Shown one piece after another: positions 36,940 through 39,258 of a stretch of DNA of 39,258 bases. The translations under genes and the position numbers were made by a program. Position 1 is the stretch's first letter. Every line of letters begins with the position of its first letter. The notes below the pieces were generated by a model that did no database searches, was not told the DNA's origin, and worked only from the letters and a program-made list of their open reading frames with translations. This DNA comes from Candidatus Veblenbacteria bacterium (GTDB taxonomy: Bacteria; Patescibacteriota; Patescibacteriia; Veblenbacterales; UBA10138). The stretch lies in assembly GCA_030700105.1 (NCBI GenBank), contig JAUYKG010000032.1:1-39258 (forward strand). The letters are read 5' to 3'.

Positions 36940-38694
36940 ATGTCATTTTTGAGCAAATTTGGAGAAGGATTAAACTCTACGCTAGGCTTCCTGTGGTGGC
37001 CATTTGTGGCCTTGGGGCGCCTGTTGTTTCGCAATATCACGCCCCGCAAAAAGGTGTGGTATGTGTTTGTGAGCGTTTCTATCCTGGCTTTAGCAGCTGG
37101 CTTGATTGATTGGCCGCGGGTACCCGAGTGGGTGCCGGGACAGCAGTTCTGGAACCGGTACAACGTGCAGCTTGGTCTGGACCTCAGGGGTGGGGCACAT
37201 TTGGTCTACGAAGCCGATGTGAGCCAAGTGCCGGACAGTGAACGAGCCGATGCGGTGGAAGGAGTGCGGGACGTAATTGAACGACGGGTGAACTTTTTCG
37301 GCGTAGCCGAGCCTGTGATACAGACGAGCAAGGTAGGGGAGAGCTGGCGGGTGATTGTGGAATTGCCCGGCGTTACTGATACGCAGGAAGCTATACGCTT
37401 GATCGGCGAAACGCCCGTACTTGAGTTTAAGGAGCTCGCGGCGGCCGAGGCTACTGCACCGGACGATACGGAGCAGTATAATGCCCAAGCACAGCAGAAG
37501 GCGCAGGATATTTTAGTTCGCGCCTTAGGGGGTGAGGATTTTTCCGAGCTGGCCCAGGCCAATTCGGAGGATTCCAGTAAGGATCAGGGTGGTGATCTAG
37601 GCTGGTTTGGTCGTGGTGTCATGGTGCCGGAGTTCGAAGAAGCAGCCTTTGCTCTAAAGGTTGGCGAGGTAACACCCGAGCTGGTGCAGTCGCAATTCGG
37701 CTACCACATCATAAAGAAAACAGAGGAGCGTGAAGGCGAGAGCGGCTCTGAAGTGCGGGCCAGCCATATCCTCATTCGCACGCAGGAGGCCAGCCCAACG
37801 GAAGATTGGGTGGCCACCGGGCTCTCAGGCAAGCAATTAAAGCGCGCTCAGGTGGAGTTCGACCCGAATACCGGCTTGCCAAGCATCAGCCTTACCTTTA
37901 CCGATGAGGGTAAAGATCTATTTTCCGCTATTACCGGCCGTAACGTCGGCCGCCCCGTCGCTATTTTCCTTGATGAGTTCCCCATTAGTACCCCGACAGT
38001 GCAAGAAGCCATTACGGGCGGGCAGGCCACTATTAGCGGCGACTTTACCTTGCCGGAAGCCAAGCAGCTCGCCCAGCGTTTGAACTCGGGCGCACTGCCG
38101 GTGCCGGTAACGCTCGTAACCCAAACGACCGTGGACGCTTCCTTGGGCCGCGTTTCGGTGGAGAAGAGTTTACTCGCCGGAGCACTCGGCTTATTGCTGG
38201 TAGCGTTCTTTATGGTGGCATACTACCGTTTGCCCGGTCTGTTGGCCGTTTGTGCTCTGGGGGTGTACGCGCTGCTTACCCTGGCACTCTTTAAGCTCTG
38301 GCCAATTACGCTTACTTTGGCTGGCATCGCTGGCTTCATTCTCTCGGTGGGTATGGCGGTGGATGCTAACGTGCTCATTTTTGAACGTTTGCGCGAAGAG
38401 TTGCGCAGCGGCAAGCCTCTAGCCGAGGCGATTGAAGAAGGCTTCCGACGGGCCTGGACATCCATTCGCGATTCCAACGTCTCGAGCTTGATCACTGCTG
38501 TTATACTTATTTGGTTCGGCTCCAGCCTAGTGAAAGGCTTTGCGCTCACCTTAGCGCTCGGTATTCTTATTAGTATGTTTACGGCCATTACGGTAAGCCG
38601 CACCTTCTTGCGTCTACTGGCCAGCCCGCGCTTGGCGCGCCATTTGTGGTTATTTGGCGTAAAGCGGGAGGAACCTCCTCAGCTGACTGCCTAA
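36940..38694 (+). CDS. secD: SecD with inserted parvulin (PpiC)-type domain
   Basis: LGLDLRGGAHLVYE; GEDFSELAQANSEDSSKDQGGDLGWFGRGVMVPEFEEAAFALKVGEVTPELVQSQFGYHIIKK; GMAVDANVLIFERLREEL. Confidence 0.93.
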   Translation: MSFLSKFGEGLNSTLGFLWWPFVALGRLLFRNITPRKKVWYVFVSVSILALAAGLIDWPRVPEWVPGQQFWNRYNVQLGLDLRGGAHLVYEADVSQVPDSERADAVEGVRDVIERRVNFFGVAEPVIQTSKVGESWRVIVELPGVTDTQEAIRLIGETPVLEFKELAAAEATAPDDTEQYNAQAQQKAQDILVRALGGEDFSELAQANSEDSSKDQGGDLGWFGRGVMVPEFEEAAFALKVGEVTPELVQSQFGYHIIKKTEEREGESGSEVRASHILIRTQEASPTEDWVATGLSGKQLKRAQVEFDPNTGLPSISLTFTDEGKDLFSAITGRNVGRPVAIFLDEFPISTPTVQEAITGGQATISGDFTLPEAKQLAQRLNSGALPVPVTLVTQTTVDASLGRVSVEKSLLAGALGLLLVAFFMVAYYRLPGLLAVCALGVYALLTLALFKLWPITLTLAGIAGFILSVGMAVDANVLIFERLREELRSGKPLAEAIEEGFRRAWTSIRDSNVSSLITAVILIWFGSSLVKGFALTLALGILISMFTAITVSRTFLRLLASPRLARHLWLFGVKREEPPQLTA

Positions 38695-38698
38695 TATT

Positions 38699-39258
38699 AT
38701 GGTTAATATCATTCGTTTCCGGGCACTGTGGTACATATTCTCAGGTGTACTGGCAGCGCTCTCAATAGTAGCTCTGCTGGTGTGGGGATTGCGCTTTGGT
38801 ATTGATTTTACCGGCGGCAGCTTACTCGAGGTAAGCTTTGCCCAATCTCGCCCCAGCGTCGATGATATACGAAAAACATTGGAGCCGCTTAAGTTGGATG
38901 GTGTAGCGGTGCAACCGGCTGGCGGGCAGGGAATGCTGTTGCGCTTTAAGCACGTTGATGAGATTACCCACCAAACAATTGTACGACAGTTGGGTGAGGC
39001 GGGCGGCGGGGTGGCAGATGAACTACGTTTTGAAACTATTGGCCCCGTCATTGGAGCAGAGCTCCAGCGCCGGTCCTTATGGGCGCTGGGAGTGGCCTTA
39101 GCTTTTATCGTTATCTATATCGCGTGGGCCTTCCGTAAGGTCTCGCGTCCGGTGGTTTCCTGGAAGTACGGTTTGAGCGCCATTTTGGCACTCGCGCACG
39201 ACGCCATTATTACCATAGGTGTTTTTAGCATCTTAGGGCGCTTCGTGGGCGTGGAAGT
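38699..39258 (+). CDS. secF: SecF, truncated by window end
   Basis: MVNIIRFRALWYIFSG...GLRFGIDFTGGSLLEVSF; open to the window edge. Confidence 0.92.
   Translation, partial: MVNIIRFRALWYIFSGVLAALSIVALLVWGLRFGIDFTGGSLLEVSFAQSRPSVDDIRKTLEPLKLDGVAVQPAGGQGMLLRFKHVDEITHQTIVRQLGEAGGGVADELRFETIGPVIGAELQRRSLWALGVALAFIVIYIAWAFRKVSRPVVSWKYGLSAILALAHDAIITIGVFSILGRFVGVE

Noticed and set aside
1-39258. tRNA/rRNA genes, CRISPR arrays, transposase or integrase genes
   Set aside because: None recognised by eye in the sequence or ORF track; a tRNAscan/minced/ISfinder run would be needed to exclude them formally.

Overview
This 39 kb window has the gene content and compact organisation expected of a Patescibacteria/CPR-like genome (inference from gene content only). 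Backbone modules: rpmA (L27); a C39-peptidase lipoprotein; a NifU-like protein; a minus-strand type IV pilus operon (PilB, PilC, two prepilins, PilX-like, PilM, PilN, PilO); a plus-strand peptidoglycan/division run (mraY, murD, ftsW/rodA, murG, murC, then murB); prs; HPF/RaiA; an arginine-decarboxylase-like gene; secA; a HAD/CYTH/ABC-transporter group; and secD plus a truncated secF. Accessory DNA interrupts this backbone in at least three places: (i) murC-murB, with three minus-strand orphan genes carrying structured leaders; (ii) immediately after secA, with visibly AT-rich one-gene units; (iii) an ArsR/MsrA/hydrolase/NUDIX/zinc-ribbon/PIN-like stretch. The most interesting signal is that the 3' end of secA (SEC-C zinc-motif tail, [13 protein letters not shown]) recurs twice as non-coding remnants, directly after each of the next two accessory genes ([13 protein letters not shown] and NNKKCHGKKAKN*). 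This looks like serial cassette insertion at the secA 3' terminus with attachment-site-like duplication. Other notable items: an rrn-like hairpin + boxA leader in front of a lone PIN-like gene, large structured leaders on the murC-murB orphan genes, paired near-identical palindromic operators flanking an ArsR gene, a parvulin domain inserted in SecD with apparently permuted order, and an unlisted 59-aa zinc-ribbon ORF.
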